From Clostridiales bacterium (GTDB taxonomy: Bacteria; Bacillota; Clostridia; Lachnospirales; Lachnospiraceae), in the NCBI GenBank assembly GCA_018366495.1, contig JAGZHZ010000011.1, positions 22,945-86,944 of the forward strand: a stretch of 64,000 nucleotides of DNA. Reading direction: 5' to 3'. Positions 22,963 to 31,999 of the stretch are shown in pieces. Each line of letters begins with the position of its first letter. The stretch's first letter is position 1. The notes under the pieces are model-generated. The model was not told where the DNA came from, did no database searches, and saw only the letters and a list, made by a program, of their open reading frames with translations. The translations under genes and the position numbers were made by a program.

Positions 22963-24777
22963 GTGGCAGGTATGGATCAGAAACATATCAGAAATTTTTG
23001 TATAATAGCACATATTGACCATGGAAAATCGACACTGGCAGACCGAATTATCGAAAAGACAGGGCTTCTGACAAGCCGGGAAATGCAGGCGCAGATTCTG
23101 GACAATATGGATTTAGAGCGTGAAAGAGGAATTACGATTAAAGCGCAGGCTGTGCGTACAGTTTATCAGGCACAGAACGGAGAAGAATATATTTTTAACT
23201 TGATTGATACACCGGGACATGTAGACTTTAACTATGAAGTATCTCGAAGCCTTGCGGCGTGCGATGGAGCGATTTTAGTTGTAGATGCGGCACAGGGGAT
23301 TGAGGCGCAGACTCTGGCAAATGTATATCTGGCACTGGATCATGATCTGGATGTAATGCCGGTAATCAACAAAATTGATCTGCCAAGTGCAGATCCGGAA
23401 CGTGTCATCAATGAGATTGAGGATGTGATTGGAATTGAGGCACAGGATGCACCGCTGATTTCAGCCAAAATGGGCACGAATGTTGAAGAAGTGTTAGAGC
23501 AGATTGTGACAAAGATTCCTGCTCCGAAGGGAGATGCGATGGCTCCTCTCAAGGCATTAATCTTTGACTCTATTTACGATTCCTATAAGGGGGTTATTGT
23601 CTTTTGCCGTCTGATGGAAGGAAGCGTAAAAAAAGGAACAAAGATTAAAATGATGGCGACAGGGGCTACAGCAGACGTCGTGGAAGTCGGATACTTTGGC
23701 GCCGGTCAGTTTATCCCATGTGATGAGCTGAGCGCGGGAATGGTAGGATACCTGACTGCCAGCCTGAAAAATGTAAAAGATACGAGAGTAGGAGATACAA
23801 TCACAAATGCAGAAAAACCTTGCGCAGAACCTCTGCCTGGATATAAAAAGGTAAATCCGATGGTGTACTGTGGAATTTATCCAGCAGACGGGGCAAAATA
23901 TCCGGATTTGAGAGACGCATTAGAAAAGCTGCAGCTCAATGATGCTTCACTTCAGTTTGAGCCGGAAACATCCATTGCACTTGGATTTGGATTCCGATGC
24001 GGTTTCTTAGGACTGCTTCATCTGGAAATCATACAGGAACGTCTGGAAAGAGAGTATAATCTGGATCTGGTGACGACAGCGCCCGGAGTTGTCTATAAGA
24101 TATACAAGACAAGCGGAGAAGTTGTAGATTTGACAAATCCTGCAAATCTTCCGGACCCGACAGAAATTGAGTATATGGAAGAGCCGATTGTCAGTGCAGA
24201 GATTATGGTCACAACAGAATTTATTGGTTCCATCATGGAACTTTGTCAGGAGAGAAGAGGAACGTATCTGGGAATGGAATATATGGAAGCGACGAGAGCA
24301 CTGCTGCGCTATGAGCTGCCGCTCAATGAAATTATCTATGACTTTTTTGACGCTCTGAAATCACGTTCCAGAGGGTATGCCTCATTTGACTACGAGATGA
24401 AAGGCTATACAAGATCTGAACTTGTAAAACTGGATATTTTGGTCAACCGTGAAGAAGTCGATGCACTTTCTTTTATTGTGCCTGCAGAGACGGCATATGA
24501 GAGAGGGCGCAAAATGTGCGAAAAATTAAAAGAAGAGATTCCAAGACAGTTATTTGAAATTCCGATTCAGGCAGCTGTGGGAAGCAAGATTATTGCCAGA
24601 GAGACTGTCAAGGCAATGAGAAAAGATGTGCTGGCAAAATGTTATGGCGGCGATATCAGCCGTAAGAGAAAGCTTCTGGAAAAGCAGAAAGAGGGAAAGA
24701 AACGGATGAGACAAGTTGGAAACGTGGAAATTCCTCAGAAAGCTTTTATGAGTGTATTAAAACTGGATGATAAATAA
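22963..24777 (+). CDS. lepA: Elongation factor 4 (LepA)
   Basis: LepA is a ribosome-associated GTPase that influences initiation and back-translocation. The 604-residue protein shows all G motifs: AHIDHGKST, RERGITIKA, DTPGHVDF and NKIDLPSADPE, and ends with the LepA-specific RKRKLLEKQKEGKKRMR region. GTG 22963 with GGAGG at 22951-22955 is the best start; ATG 22972 is an alternative only three codons in. It opens the conserved clostridial run lepA-hemW-hrcA-grpE-dnaK-dnaJ. A long terminator hairpin follows. Confidence 0.97.
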   Translation: MAGMDQKHIRNFCIIAHIDHGKSTLADRIIEKTGLLTSREMQAQILDNMDLERERGITIKAQAVRTVYQAQNGEEYIFNLIDTPGHVDFNYEVSRSLAACDGAILVVDAAQGIEAQTLANVYLALDHDLDVMPVINKIDLPSADPERVINEIEDVIGIEAQDAPLISAKMGTNVEEVLEQIVTKIPAPKGDAMAPLKALIFDSIYDSYKGVIVFCRLMEGSVKKGTKIKMMATGATADVVEVGYFGAGQFIPCDELSAGMVGYLTASLKNVKDTRVGDTITNAEKPCAEPLPGYKKVNPMVYCGIYPADGAKYPDLRDALEKLQLNDASLQFEPETSIALGFGFRCGFLGLLHLEIIQERLEREYNLDLVTTAPGVVYKIYKTSGEVVDLTNPANLPDPTEIEYMEEPIVSAEIMVTTEFIGSIMELCQERRGTYLGMEYMEATRALLRYELPLNEIIYDFFDALKSRSRGYASFDYEMKGYTRSELVKLDILVNREEVDALSFIVPAETAYERGRKMCEKLKEEIPRQLFEIPIQAAVGSKIIARETVKAMRKDVLAKCYGGDISRKRKLLEKQKEGKKRMRQVGNVEIPQKAFMSVLKLDDK

Positions 24778-24791
24778 AGAACAGAAAAATG

Positions 24792-24850
24792 GATGCTGTG
24801 CTGTCCAAACTTCTTTGAAAAGAAGGATGGATGACACAGCATCTCTTTTT
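24792..24850 (+). terminator. Terminator downstream of lepA
   Basis: GATGCTGTG (24792-24800) pairs with CACAGCATC (24835-24843), with an inner TTCTTT/AAAGAA stem, followed by TCTTTTT. It separates lepA from hemW transcriptionally. Confidence 0.8.
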
Positions 24851-24940
24851 CAGTCCGTTTAAGCTCACAACATTACTTTTTTTAAATATATTTAATGCTC
24901 CGTTTACAAGAAAGGTCGAGAAAGAGTAAAATTAAGGATT

Positions 24941-24981
24941 GCAATTTATCTCACCACTTATAGAAGTGGGAGTATTCTTGC
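24941..24981 (+). mobile_element. IS200/IS605-type right-end remnant
   Basis: The 41-base segment from GCAATTTATC to AGTATTCTTGC contains CCACTT/AAGTGG as a hairpin. The reverse complement at 63971-63918 is the same sequence with a longer loop. Right ends of IS605-type elements, which include the 3' part of the TnpB guide RNA, have this look. No transposase or TnpB remains here; it lies 41 bases before the hemW start, so it may form part of the hemW leader. Confidence 0.5.
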
Positions 24982-25022
24982 AATACTATGATAAAAATAA
25001 CAAACATAAAAAAGGAGAAAAC

Positions 25023-26171
25023 ATGAAAAAAGATCTTGAAATTTACGTTCATATTCCGTTTTGTGCCAGAAAATGCAGGTACTGCGATTTTCTGTCTTTT
25101 CTGGCAGAAAAAGAGACACAGCACCAATATGTGAAAAAGATGGCGGAAGAGATTCGGCTTTTTCCTGAAAAAGAGAAATGGAAAGTGAACACGATATTTT
25201 TTGGAGGGGGAACGCCATCTATTTTAGAGGGAGAAGAGATTGCTTTTTTGATGGATACAATCAGAGAAGAATTTGAGATAGAAGGAGAGGCGGAGATTTC
25301 TATCGAGTGCAATCCAGGAACTGTGGATGAAAAAAAATTAAAGTTGTATCGGGAGGCAGGAATCAACAGAATCAGTTTTGGGCTTCAGTCCTCAAAAAAT
25401 GAAGAATTAAAACTTCTGGGACGGATTCATACTTATGAGACTTTTCTGGAAAGCTATGAGATGGCAAGAAAATGTGGATTTGATAATATCAATATAGATT
25501 TGATGTCTGCCCTGCCAGGTCAGACAGTTCAAAGCTATCGGGAGACACTGGAAAATGTAATCTCTTTGAATCCGGAACATATTTCAGCATACAGCCTGAT
25601 TATAGAAGAGGGAACGCCGTTTTTTGAAGAATATGAGGAAGACAGAAAAAGAAGAGAAGCCGGGGAAAAATGTTGTCTGCTTCCGTCTGAAGAGGAAGAA
25701 CGGCAAATGTATTATGATACAGAAAGAATAATGGAGAAATATGGATATTTTCGATATGAAATCTCAAATTATGCAAAGCCTGGATACGAATGCCGTCATA
25801 ATATCGGCTACTGGAGACGAAAAGATTATGCAGGATTTGGAATTGGAGCAGCATCTCTTCTGGAAAACTGCAGATTAAAAAATACAGGGAACCTGAAAAA
25901 CTATATGCAGGGAAATTTTATCGAGGAAAAAGAAATACTGGATCAGAAAGCACAGATGGAAGAGTTTATGTTTTTAGGGCTGCGCATGATGCAAGGAATC
26001 CGTGGAGAAGAGTTTTTTCACTGCTTTGGAGCTGCGATCGAAAGTATTTACGGATTTGTACTGGAACAGCTGATGCAGCAGGATTTGATAAAAAAAAGCG
26101 GTTCGACATATTTTCTTTCGGAGGCAGGGATTGACGTAAGTAATTATGTACTGGCACAATTTTTGCTTTGA
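25023..26171 (+). CDS. hemW: Radical SAM heme chaperone HemW (HemN-like)
   Basis: The 382-residue product from ATG 25023 (AAAGGAG just upstream) has the radical SAM cluster CxxxCxxC: Cys14, Cys18 and Cys21 in IPFCARKCRYCDF, then FFGGGTPS, ISFGLQSSKNEEL, DLMSALPGQT and HNIGYW. It lacks the N-terminal extra cysteine of true HemN. HemW binds heme and a 4Fe-4S cluster and delivers heme to membrane enzymes in some bacteria. Upstream in-frame ATGs exist from 24939, inside the IS-end remnant, and are rejected. The position between lepA and hrcA is conserved. Confidence 0.94.
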   Translation: MKKDLEIYVHIPFCARKCRYCDFLSFLAEKETQHQYVKKMAEEIRLFPEKEKWKVNTIFFGGGTPSILEGEEIAFLMDTIREEFEIEGEAEISIECNPGTVDEKKLKLYREAGINRISFGLQSSKNEELKLLGRIHTYETFLESYEMARKCGFDNINIDLMSALPGQTVQSYRETLENVISLNPEHISAYSLIIEEGTPFFEEYEEDRKRREAGEKCCLLPSEEEERQMYYDTERIMEKYGYFRYEISNYAKPGYECRHNIGYWRRKDYAGFGIGAASLLENCRLKNTGNLKNYMQGNFIEEKEILDQKAQMEEFMFLGLRMMQGIRGEEFFHCFGAAIESIYGFVLEQLMQQDLIKKSGSTYFLSEAGIDVSNYVLAQFLL

Positions 26172-26240
26172 GGGGATTAAAAGACAGTAAAGAAGACGAC
26201 AAATAGATACAAAAATAAAATTTGAGGAAAGGTGTTTGAA

Positions 26241-26711
26241 ATGTCAATAGAAAAAGTAAGAAGCTATTTAAAAAAATATAATGCAGAAGACAGAATTATG
26301 GAATTTGAGGAATCAAGTGCCACAGTAGAACTGGCAGCTCACGCTGTCGGAGTGATTCCAGCAAGAATTGCGAAAACTCTCTCATTTAAAAAAGAAGATG
26401 GATGTATTCTGGTGGTGACAGCAGGAGATCAGAAAATAGATAATTCTAAATTTAAAAAAGTATTTGGAATGAAAGCAAAGATGCTGACAGCAGATGAAGT
26501 AATCACGATGACAGGATATGCAGTCGGAGGAGTATGTCCATTTGCCATTCCAAAAGGAGTAGGTATTTATCTTGATGAGTCGCTGAGACGCTTTGAGACA
26601 GTTTTTCCGGCAGCAGGAAACAGCAGCAGTGCAGTCAGACTGACGTGTCAGGAACTGGAGGATTATTCAAAAGCGGATGGATGGGTTGATGTCTGTAAAC
26701 CAGTGATATAA
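26241..26711 (+). CDS. YbaK/EbsC-family aminoacyl-tRNA deacylase
   Basis: A 156-residue YbaK/ProX domain protein; the catalytic lysine region TLSFKKEDGCILVV and the conserved AVGGVCPFAIP and YLDESLRRF are present. Relatives hydrolyse mischarged Cys-tRNAPro or Ala-tRNAPro in trans. ATG 26241, 8 bases after AGGAAAGG, is preferred to GTG 26232. It sits between hemW and the hrcA promoter, where an unrelated small gene is often found in relatives. Exact tRNA substrate is unknown. Confidence 0.88.
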   Translation: MSIEKVRSYLKKYNAEDRIMEFEESSATVELAAHAVGVIPARIAKTLSFKKEDGCILVVTAGDQKIDNSKFKKVFGMKAKMLTADEVITMTGYAVGGVCPFAIPKGVGIYLDESLRRFETVFPAAGNSSSAVRLTCQELEDYSKADGWVDVCKPVI

Positions 26712-26742
26712 ATGATAAAAGTGAAAAAAATAAAAAAACCTA

Positions 26743-26771
26743 TTGACAAAAGTAAAGTGGAGTGATATGTT
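26743..26771 (+). promoter_or_regulatory. Sigma-A promoter of the hrcA-grpE-dnaK-dnaJ operon
   Basis: TTGACA (26743-26748) and TATGTT (26766-26771) are separated by 17 bases. The CIRCE operator begins about 7 bases after the expected start site. Confidence 0.8.
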
Positions 26772-26784
26772 AGGTACAAGGATG

Positions 26785-26811
26785 TTAGCACTCCATAAAG
26801 ACGAGTGCTAA
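26785..26811 (+). promoter_or_regulatory. CIRCE operator (HrcA binding site)
   Basis: TTAGCACTC (26785-26793), 9 bases, then GAGTGCTAA (26803-26811): a perfect match to the CIRCE consensus. HrcA binds it and represses the operon until heat or misfolding titrates GroE away. Confidence 0.97.
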
Positions 26812-26880
26812 CAACCGAAAAAACAAACAGAAAAAATAAAGCCGTGATGATTTCCAAGAAAAAGGAAGGAGGGATTCAAA

Positions 26881-27912
26881 ATGCAGCTGGATGAGAGAAA
26901 ATGGAAGATTTTAAAGGCGATCATCAATACTTATCTTGAAACAGGAGAGCCAGTTGGTTCCAGAACAATTTCAAAATATGCAGATCTGAATTTGAGTTCC
27001 GCAACTATCCGAAATGAAATGTCAGACTTAGAAGAACTTGGATATATTCTTCAGCCCCATACTTCGGCAGGCCGCATCCCGTCAGACAGGGGATATCGTC
27101 TGTATGTGGATCAGATGATGGAAGAGAAAGACAAAGAAGTGACGGAGATGAAGGAGCTGATGATTCAGAGACAGGATAAAATGGATCTTGTACTGAAACA
27201 GGCAGCAAAAGTCCTTGCGGCAAATACAAATTATGCAACAATGATTACCTCACCGCAGTACAAAAGAACGAAACTGAAGTTTATTCAACTGTCTTTGGTC
27301 AGTGATGAACAGATTTTAGTTGTTGTGGTTGCTGAGGGAAATGTAATCAAGAATAAAATTATTCAGATTGTACACAATTTAGACAGTGAGACGATCTTAA
27401 AATTAAATATCTTGTTAAACAGCAGTCTGGATGGACTGACAATCGAAGAAATCAATCTTTCTACAATCGCAAAGCTGAAAGAGCAGGCAGGTATTCACAG
27501 TGAGATAGTAAACAGTGTGCTGGATGCGGTAGCAGAGGCAATTCAGATGGAAGAGGAGATGGAGATCTATACAAGCGGAGCGACGAACTTCTTCCGATAT
27601 CCAGAATTGAGCGACAGCGAAAAGGCGAGTGAGCTGATCAGCACATTTGAAGAAAAGAAACAACTTGTCGCTCTGGTGAATGAGACATCTGAAGGGCAGG
27701 AGACAGGAATTCAGGTTTATATCGGAAATGAAACACCGGTGCAGACCATGAAAGACTGCAGTGTCGTCACCGCTACGTATGATTTAGGCGATGGAATGCA
27801 GGGAACGATAGGAATTGTAGGACCAAAACGGATGGATTATGATAAAGTAATCAGTACGCTGAAAACCTTGATGGTACAGTTAGACCACATTTATCACCGA
27901 AATGAGCCGTAG
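26881..27912 (+). CDS. hrcA: Heat-inducible transcription repressor HrcA
   Basis: HrcA is a winged-helix repressor acting at CIRCE. The 343-residue product begins with the DNA-binding domain (RKWKILKAIINTYLETGEPV, SSATIRNEMSDLEELGYI) and continues with the GAF-like regulatory part; the C-terminus has GIVGPKRMDYDKVI, a family hallmark. A perfect CIRCE lies 70 bases upstream, so the operon is autoregulated. GGAGGG precedes the ATG by 6 bases. grpE starts 37 bases after the stop. Confidence 0.97.
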   Translation: MQLDERKWKILKAIINTYLETGEPVGSRTISKYADLNLSSATIRNEMSDLEELGYILQPHTSAGRIPSDRGYRLYVDQMMEEKDKEVTEMKELMIQRQDKMDLVLKQAAKVLAANTNYATMITSPQYKRTKLKFIQLSLVSDEQILVVVVAEGNVIKNKIIQIVHNLDSETILKLNILLNSSLDGLTIEEINLSTIAKLKEQAGIHSEIVNSVLDAVAEAIQMEEEMEIYTSGATNFFRYPELSDSEKASELISTFEEKKQLVALVNETSEGQETGIQVYIGNETPVQTMKDCSVVTATYDLGDGMQGTIGIVGPKRMDYDKVISTLKTLMVQLDHIYHRNEP

Positions 27913-27949
27913 GTGAGAAATAAAAAAGTGATAGAAAGGCGGTAGCGAA

Positions 27950-28552
27950 GTGGCAGAAGAGACAAAGAGAGAAGATTTAGAAGAAGCCGTGGAAGAAACG
28001 GCAGAAGAGATCACAGCAGAAACTGAAGAAAAAGAGATAGAGGAACTGACAGAGGAAAGTCAGGAAGAAACCGTAGAGGAGAAAAAAGGACTGTTTGGAA
28101 AAAAGAAGAAAAAAGATAAAAAAGACGAACAGATCGAAGAACTGACAGACCGTTTAAAACGTCAGATGGCAGAATTTGATAATTTCCGCAAGCGGACAGA
28201 AAAAGAAAAAGAGGCGAGATTTGAGATCGGCGCAAAGAGCGTGATCGAAAAAATGCTTCCTATCGTAGACAACTTTGAAAGAGGACTTGCGACAGTGAGC
28301 GAGGAGCAGAGAGAAGATCCGTTTGTGGAAGGAATGGAAAAAGTCTACAAACAGCTGATGTCAAGTTTTGAAGCGATGGATGTAATGCAGATAGAAGCTG
28401 TCGGAAAAGAATTTGATCCGAATCTGCACAATGCAGTACTCCATGTTGAGGATGAAGCCTACGGAGAAAATATTGTGGCAGAGGAATTATTAAAAGGATA
28501 CACATACAAAGGAAATGTAGTGCGCTACAGTATGGTAAAAGTAGCAAATTAA
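27950..28552 (+). CDS. grpE: Nucleotide exchange factor GrpE
   Basis: GrpE releases ADP from DnaK. The 200-residue protein has an acidic, low-complexity N-terminus (about 45 residues rich in Glu), a Lys-rich patch, a long coiled coil (RLKRQMAEFDNFRKRTEKEK) and the beta domain with EFDPNLHNAVLH and GYTYKGNVVRYSMVKV. The start is GTG 27950 with AGGCGG upstream, a modest site. It lies between hrcA and dnaK in the CIRCE-controlled operon. Confidence 0.96.
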   Translation: MAEETKREDLEEAVEETAEEITAETEEKEIEELTEESQEETVEEKKGLFGKKKKKDKKDEQIEELTDRLKRQMAEFDNFRKRTEKEKEARFEIGAKSVIEKMLPIVDNFERGLATVSEEQREDPFVEGMEKVYKQLMSSFEAMDVMQIEAVGKEFDPNLHNAVLHVEDEAYGENIVAEELLKGYTYKGNVVRYSMVKVAN

Positions 28553-28609
28553 ATGATATAGAGAACAATTACCTTATCTTTTATAGAATCAAATCAGGAG
28601 GAATTCATT

Positions 28610-30460
28610 ATGAGTAAAATTATTGGTATTGATTTAGGTACAACAAATTCATGTGTAGCTGTTATGGAAGGTGGAAAACCAGTTGTAATCGCAAATACAG
28701 AAGGAGCAAGAACAACACCATCTGTTGTTGCTTTCACAAAAACAGGAGAGCGTTTAGTTGGAGAACCAGCAAAACGTCAGGCGGTGACAAATGCAGATAA
28801 GACAATCTCTTCCATCAAAAGACATATGGGAACAGATTATAGAGTAAGCATTGAAGATAAAAAATATTCTCCGCAGGAAATTTCTGCAATGATCCTTCAG
28901 AAATTAAAAGGAGATGCAGAAAACTATTTAGGAGAAAAAGTGACAGAAGCTGTTATCACAGTTCCGGCATATTTTAATGATGCACAGCGTCAGGCTACAA
29001 AAGATGCAGGAAAGATTGCAGGACTGGAAGTAAAACGTATCATCAACGAGCCTACAGCAGCAGCACTGGCATACGGACTTGACAACGAAAAAGAACAGAA
29101 AATCATGGTATACGACCTGGGCGGCGGTACATTTGATGTTTCTATCATTGAAATCGGTGAAGGTGTCATTGAAGTACTGGCAACAAACGGTGACAATAAA
29201 CTGGGTGGAGATGACTTCGACCAGAAGATCACAGATTATATGCTTGCAGAATTTAAGAGAACAGAAGGCGTAGACTTATCAAATGATAAGATGGCGCTTC
29301 AGAGATTAAAAGAAGCAGCAGAGAAAGCAAAGAAAGAGCTGTCTTCCGCTACAACAACAAACATTAACCTGCCATTCATCACTGCAACAGCAGAGGGACC
29401 AAAACATTTTGATATGAACCTCACAAGAGCAAAATTTGATGAACTGACACATGATCTGGTAGAAAGAACAGCAACACCTGTGACAAACGCACTGAGAGAC
29501 GCAGGACTGAGTGTAAATGAAATTTCAAAAGTTCTGCTTGTAGGTGGTTCCACACGTATTCCGGCTGTACAGGATAAAGTAAAACAGCTGACAGGCCAGG
29601 AACCAAGCAAAACATTAAATCCAGACGAATGTGTTGCAATCGGTGCATCTATTCAGGGTGGTAAATTAGCCGGCGATGCAGGTGCAGGCGATATTCTTCT
29701 GCTGGATGTTACTCCTCTGTCTCTGTCTATTGAGACAATGGGCGGCGTAGCAACAAGACTGATTGAGAGAAATACAACAATCCCTACAAAGAAGAGCCAG
29801 ATCTTCTCAACGGCAGCAGATAACCAGACAGCTGTTGATATCCATGTAGTACAGGGTGAAAGACAGTTTGCAAAAGATAATAAATCTTTAGGACAGTTCA
29901 GACTGGATGGAATTCCGCCAGCAAGAAGAGGTGTTCCACAGATTGAAGTTACATTTGATATCGACGCAAACGGTATTGTAAACGTATCAGCAAAAGATCT
30001 GGGAACAGGAAAAGAACAGCACATCACAATTACATCCGGTTCCAATATGTCAGACAGTGAAATCGATAAAGCCGTAAAGGAAGCTGCTGAATTTGAAGCT
30101 CAGGATAAGAAGAGAAAAGAAGCAATCGACACAAGAAACGAAGCAGATTCTATGGTATTCCAGACAGAAAAAGCTTTGGAAGAAGTCGGAGATAAATTAG
30201 ATGCAAACGATAAGACAGCTGTTGAAGCAGATTTAAATGCACTGAAAGACCTGATTGCAAAGACAAATCCAGATGATATGACAGAGTCTCAGGTTGCTGA
30301 ATTAAAGGCAGGAAAAGAGAAACTGATGGAAAGTGCAAACAAACTGTTCGCAAAAGTTTATGAGCAGGCACAGGGAGCAGCAAATGCAGGACAGAATGCA
30401 GGAACACAGGAATCTTATCAGTCTGATGATGTAGTAGATGGAGATTACAAAGAAGTTTAA
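28610..30460 (+). CDS. dnaK: Chaperone DnaK (Hsp70)
   Basis: DnaK binds exposed hydrophobic peptides in an ATP cycle driven by DnaJ and GrpE. The 616-residue protein starts MSKIIGIDLGTTNSCVAVME and has VYDLGGGTFDVS, VLLVGGSTRIP, and the linker LLLDVTPLSL, ending in a Gly/Ala/Gln-rich lid and the acidic tail DDVVDGDYKEV. AGGAGG lies 9 bases before the ATG. It has no CIRCE of its own and is transcribed from the hrcA promoter. Codon use is biased toward abundant codons, as expected for a highly expressed gene. Confidence 0.98.
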   Translation: MSKIIGIDLGTTNSCVAVMEGGKPVVIANTEGARTTPSVVAFTKTGERLVGEPAKRQAVTNADKTISSIKRHMGTDYRVSIEDKKYSPQEISAMILQKLKGDAENYLGEKVTEAVITVPAYFNDAQRQATKDAGKIAGLEVKRIINEPTAAALAYGLDNEKEQKIMVYDLGGGTFDVSIIEIGEGVIEVLATNGDNKLGGDDFDQKITDYMLAEFKRTEGVDLSNDKMALQRLKEAAEKAKKELSSATTTNINLPFITATAEGPKHFDMNLTRAKFDELTHDLVERTATPVTNALRDAGLSVNEISKVLLVGGSTRIPAVQDKVKQLTGQEPSKTLNPDECVAIGASIQGGKLAGDAGAGDILLLDVTPLSLSIETMGGVATRLIERNTTIPTKKSQIFSTAADNQTAVDIHVVQGERQFAKDNKSLGQFRLDGIPPARRGVPQIEVTFDIDANGIVNVSAKDLGTGKEQHITITSGSNMSDSEIDKAVKEAAEFEAQDKKRKEAIDTRNEADSMVFQTEKALEEVGDKLDANDKTAVEADLNALKDLIAKTNPDDMTESQVAELKAGKEKLMESANKLFAKVYEQAQGAANAGQNAGTQESYQSDDVVDGDYKEV

Positions 30461-30485
30461 TGAAATGTGATAGATAGAAGCAGGA

Positions 30486-30531
30486 GGGGCTCTCGCAGTA
30501 AAGGTTTTCGGACTGCCATTGCGATAGCCCC
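30486..30531 (+). other. Stable hairpin between dnaK and dnaJ
   Basis: GGGGCTCTCGCA (30486-30497) pairs with TGCGATAGCCCC (30520-30531) with one mismatch; CAGT/ACTG offers an alternative inner stem. No T run follows. It may protect the dnaK 3' end or lower dnaJ output relative to dnaK. Confidence 0.65.
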
Positions 30532-30561
30532 GCTTGTGGTGTATCTAGGAAGGGGAATACA

Positions 30562-31746
30562 ATGGCAGAGAAAAGAGATTACTACGAGGTTTTGGGAGTC
30601 GACCGCGGGGCCGATGACGCGACTATCAAAAAAGCATATCGTCAGCTGGCCAAAAAGTATCACCCTGATATGAATCCGGGAGATAAGGAAGCAGAGAAAA
30701 AATTTAAAGAGGCTTCCGAGGCTTATTCTGTGCTGAGTGATCCGGAAAAGAGACGTCAGTATGATCAGTTTGGTCATGCGGCCTTTGAACAGGGCGGCGG
30801 CGGTGCCGGCGGATTTGGCGGATTTGACTTTAATGGCGGAGATATGGGAGATATCTTTGGAGATATTTTTGGAGACTTTTTCGGAGGCGGCAGAAAGCGT
30901 TCCGCAGCAGGAAACAGCCCGATGAAAGGGGCAAATATCCGTGCCAGCGTACGGATTTCTTTTGAGGAAGCAGTGTTTGGATGCGAGAAAGAGCTGGAGC
31001 TGACTTTAAAAGATGAATGTAAGACATGTCATGGTACAGGGGCAAAGCCTGGAACTAACCCAGAAACCTGTCCAAAATGCGGCGGCAAAGGTCAGGTTGT
31101 CTACACACAGCAGTCGTTATTTGGTATGGTCCGTAATGTGCAGACATGTCCAGATTGTAATGGTACAGGAAAAATTGTAAAAGAAAAATGTCCGGATTGC
31201 CGCGGCACGGGATATATTGCCAGCCGCAAAAAGATTCAGGTTACAATTCCTGCAGGTATTGATAACGGCCAGAGCATTCGTATCCGGGAAAAAGGAGAAC
31301 CTGGCATGAACGGCGGACCAAGAGGAGATTTGCTGGTAGAAGTAAATGTATCGAGACATCCGATTTTCCAGAGACAGGACACAAATATTTTCTCTACAGC
31401 GCCGATCACATTTGCACAGGCGGCGCTTGGAGGAGAAGTGCGTATCAGTACAGTAGACGGCGACGTCATGTATGAAGTCAAACCTGGAACACAGACAGAT
31501 ACAAAAGTACGCCTGAAAGGAAAAGGTGTTCCATCTCTGCGAAACAAATCGGTTCGGGGAGATCATTATGTTACGCTTGTTGTTCAGGTTCCGACAAAAT
31601 TGAATGAAGAAGCGAAAAAAGCGCTGCGTGAGTTTGACATGGCTTCAGGAAATAGTCTGAACCAGAAAAAAGACGCACAGGAAAAGCCGAAACGAAAAGG
31701 TTTTATGGATAAAATTAAAGAGCAGTTTGAAGACAAAGAAGACTAA
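30562..31746 (+). CDS. dnaJ: Chaperone DnaJ (Hsp40)
   Basis: DnaJ delivers substrates to DnaK and stimulates its ATPase. The 394-residue product has the J domain with the HPD motif (KKYHPDMNPG), a Gly/Phe-rich linker near 75-110, four zinc-finger repeats (CKTCHGTG, CPKCGGKG, CPDCNGTG, CPDCRGTG) and the C-terminal substrate domains. It starts 101 bases after dnaK, behind a strong hairpin, and ends the operon at a good terminator. In most relatives prmA follows directly; here two surface-protein genes intervene. Confidence 0.97.
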   Translation: MAEKRDYYEVLGVDRGADDATIKKAYRQLAKKYHPDMNPGDKEAEKKFKEASEAYSVLSDPEKRRQYDQFGHAAFEQGGGGAGGFGGFDFNGGDMGDIFGDIFGDFFGGGRKRSAAGNSPMKGANIRASVRISFEEAVFGCEKELELTLKDECKTCHGTGAKPGTNPETCPKCGGKGQVVYTQQSLFGMVRNVQTCPDCNGTGKIVKEKCPDCRGTGYIASRKKIQVTIPAGIDNGQSIRIREKGEPGMNGGPRGDLLVEVNVSRHPIFQRQDTNIFSTAPITFAQAALGGEVRISTVDGDVMYEVKPGTQTDTKVRLKGKGVPSLRNKSVRGDHYVTLVVQVPTKLNEEAKKALREFDMASGNSLNQKKDAQEKPKRKGFMDKIKEQFEDKED

Positions 31747-31757
31747 ATAAATAAAAA

Positions 31758-31792
31758 GACCAGATCAAATCTGTTTGATCTGATCTTTTTTT
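31758..31792 (+). terminator. Terminator of the heat-shock operon
   Basis: GACCAGATCAAA (31758-31769) pairs with TTTGATCTGATC (31774-31785) with one mismatch and a TCTG loop, followed by TTTTTTT. Confidence 0.85.
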
Positions 31793-31999
31793 ATAGATAA
31801 GACGAGACCATACGCGGCTTCCGTCATGAGAGATTCAGGGGGAAAATGGTTTCCTTTCACAGAATGGTTCTGGTCGGCACGGATGAGAATGAAATGATAC
31901 TTTAACAAAAATTAAGATATTATTTCAATATAAAGATTGGCAGAGAAGAGGAGGATGTGATAAAGTAAAAGAAACAGCTAAAAGAAAGTGGGGATTTCA

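Noticed and set aside
28553..28609. Second CIRCE element before dnaK
   Set aside because: The short grpE-dnaK gap was read for TTAGCACTC/GAGTGCTAA and contains neither arm.
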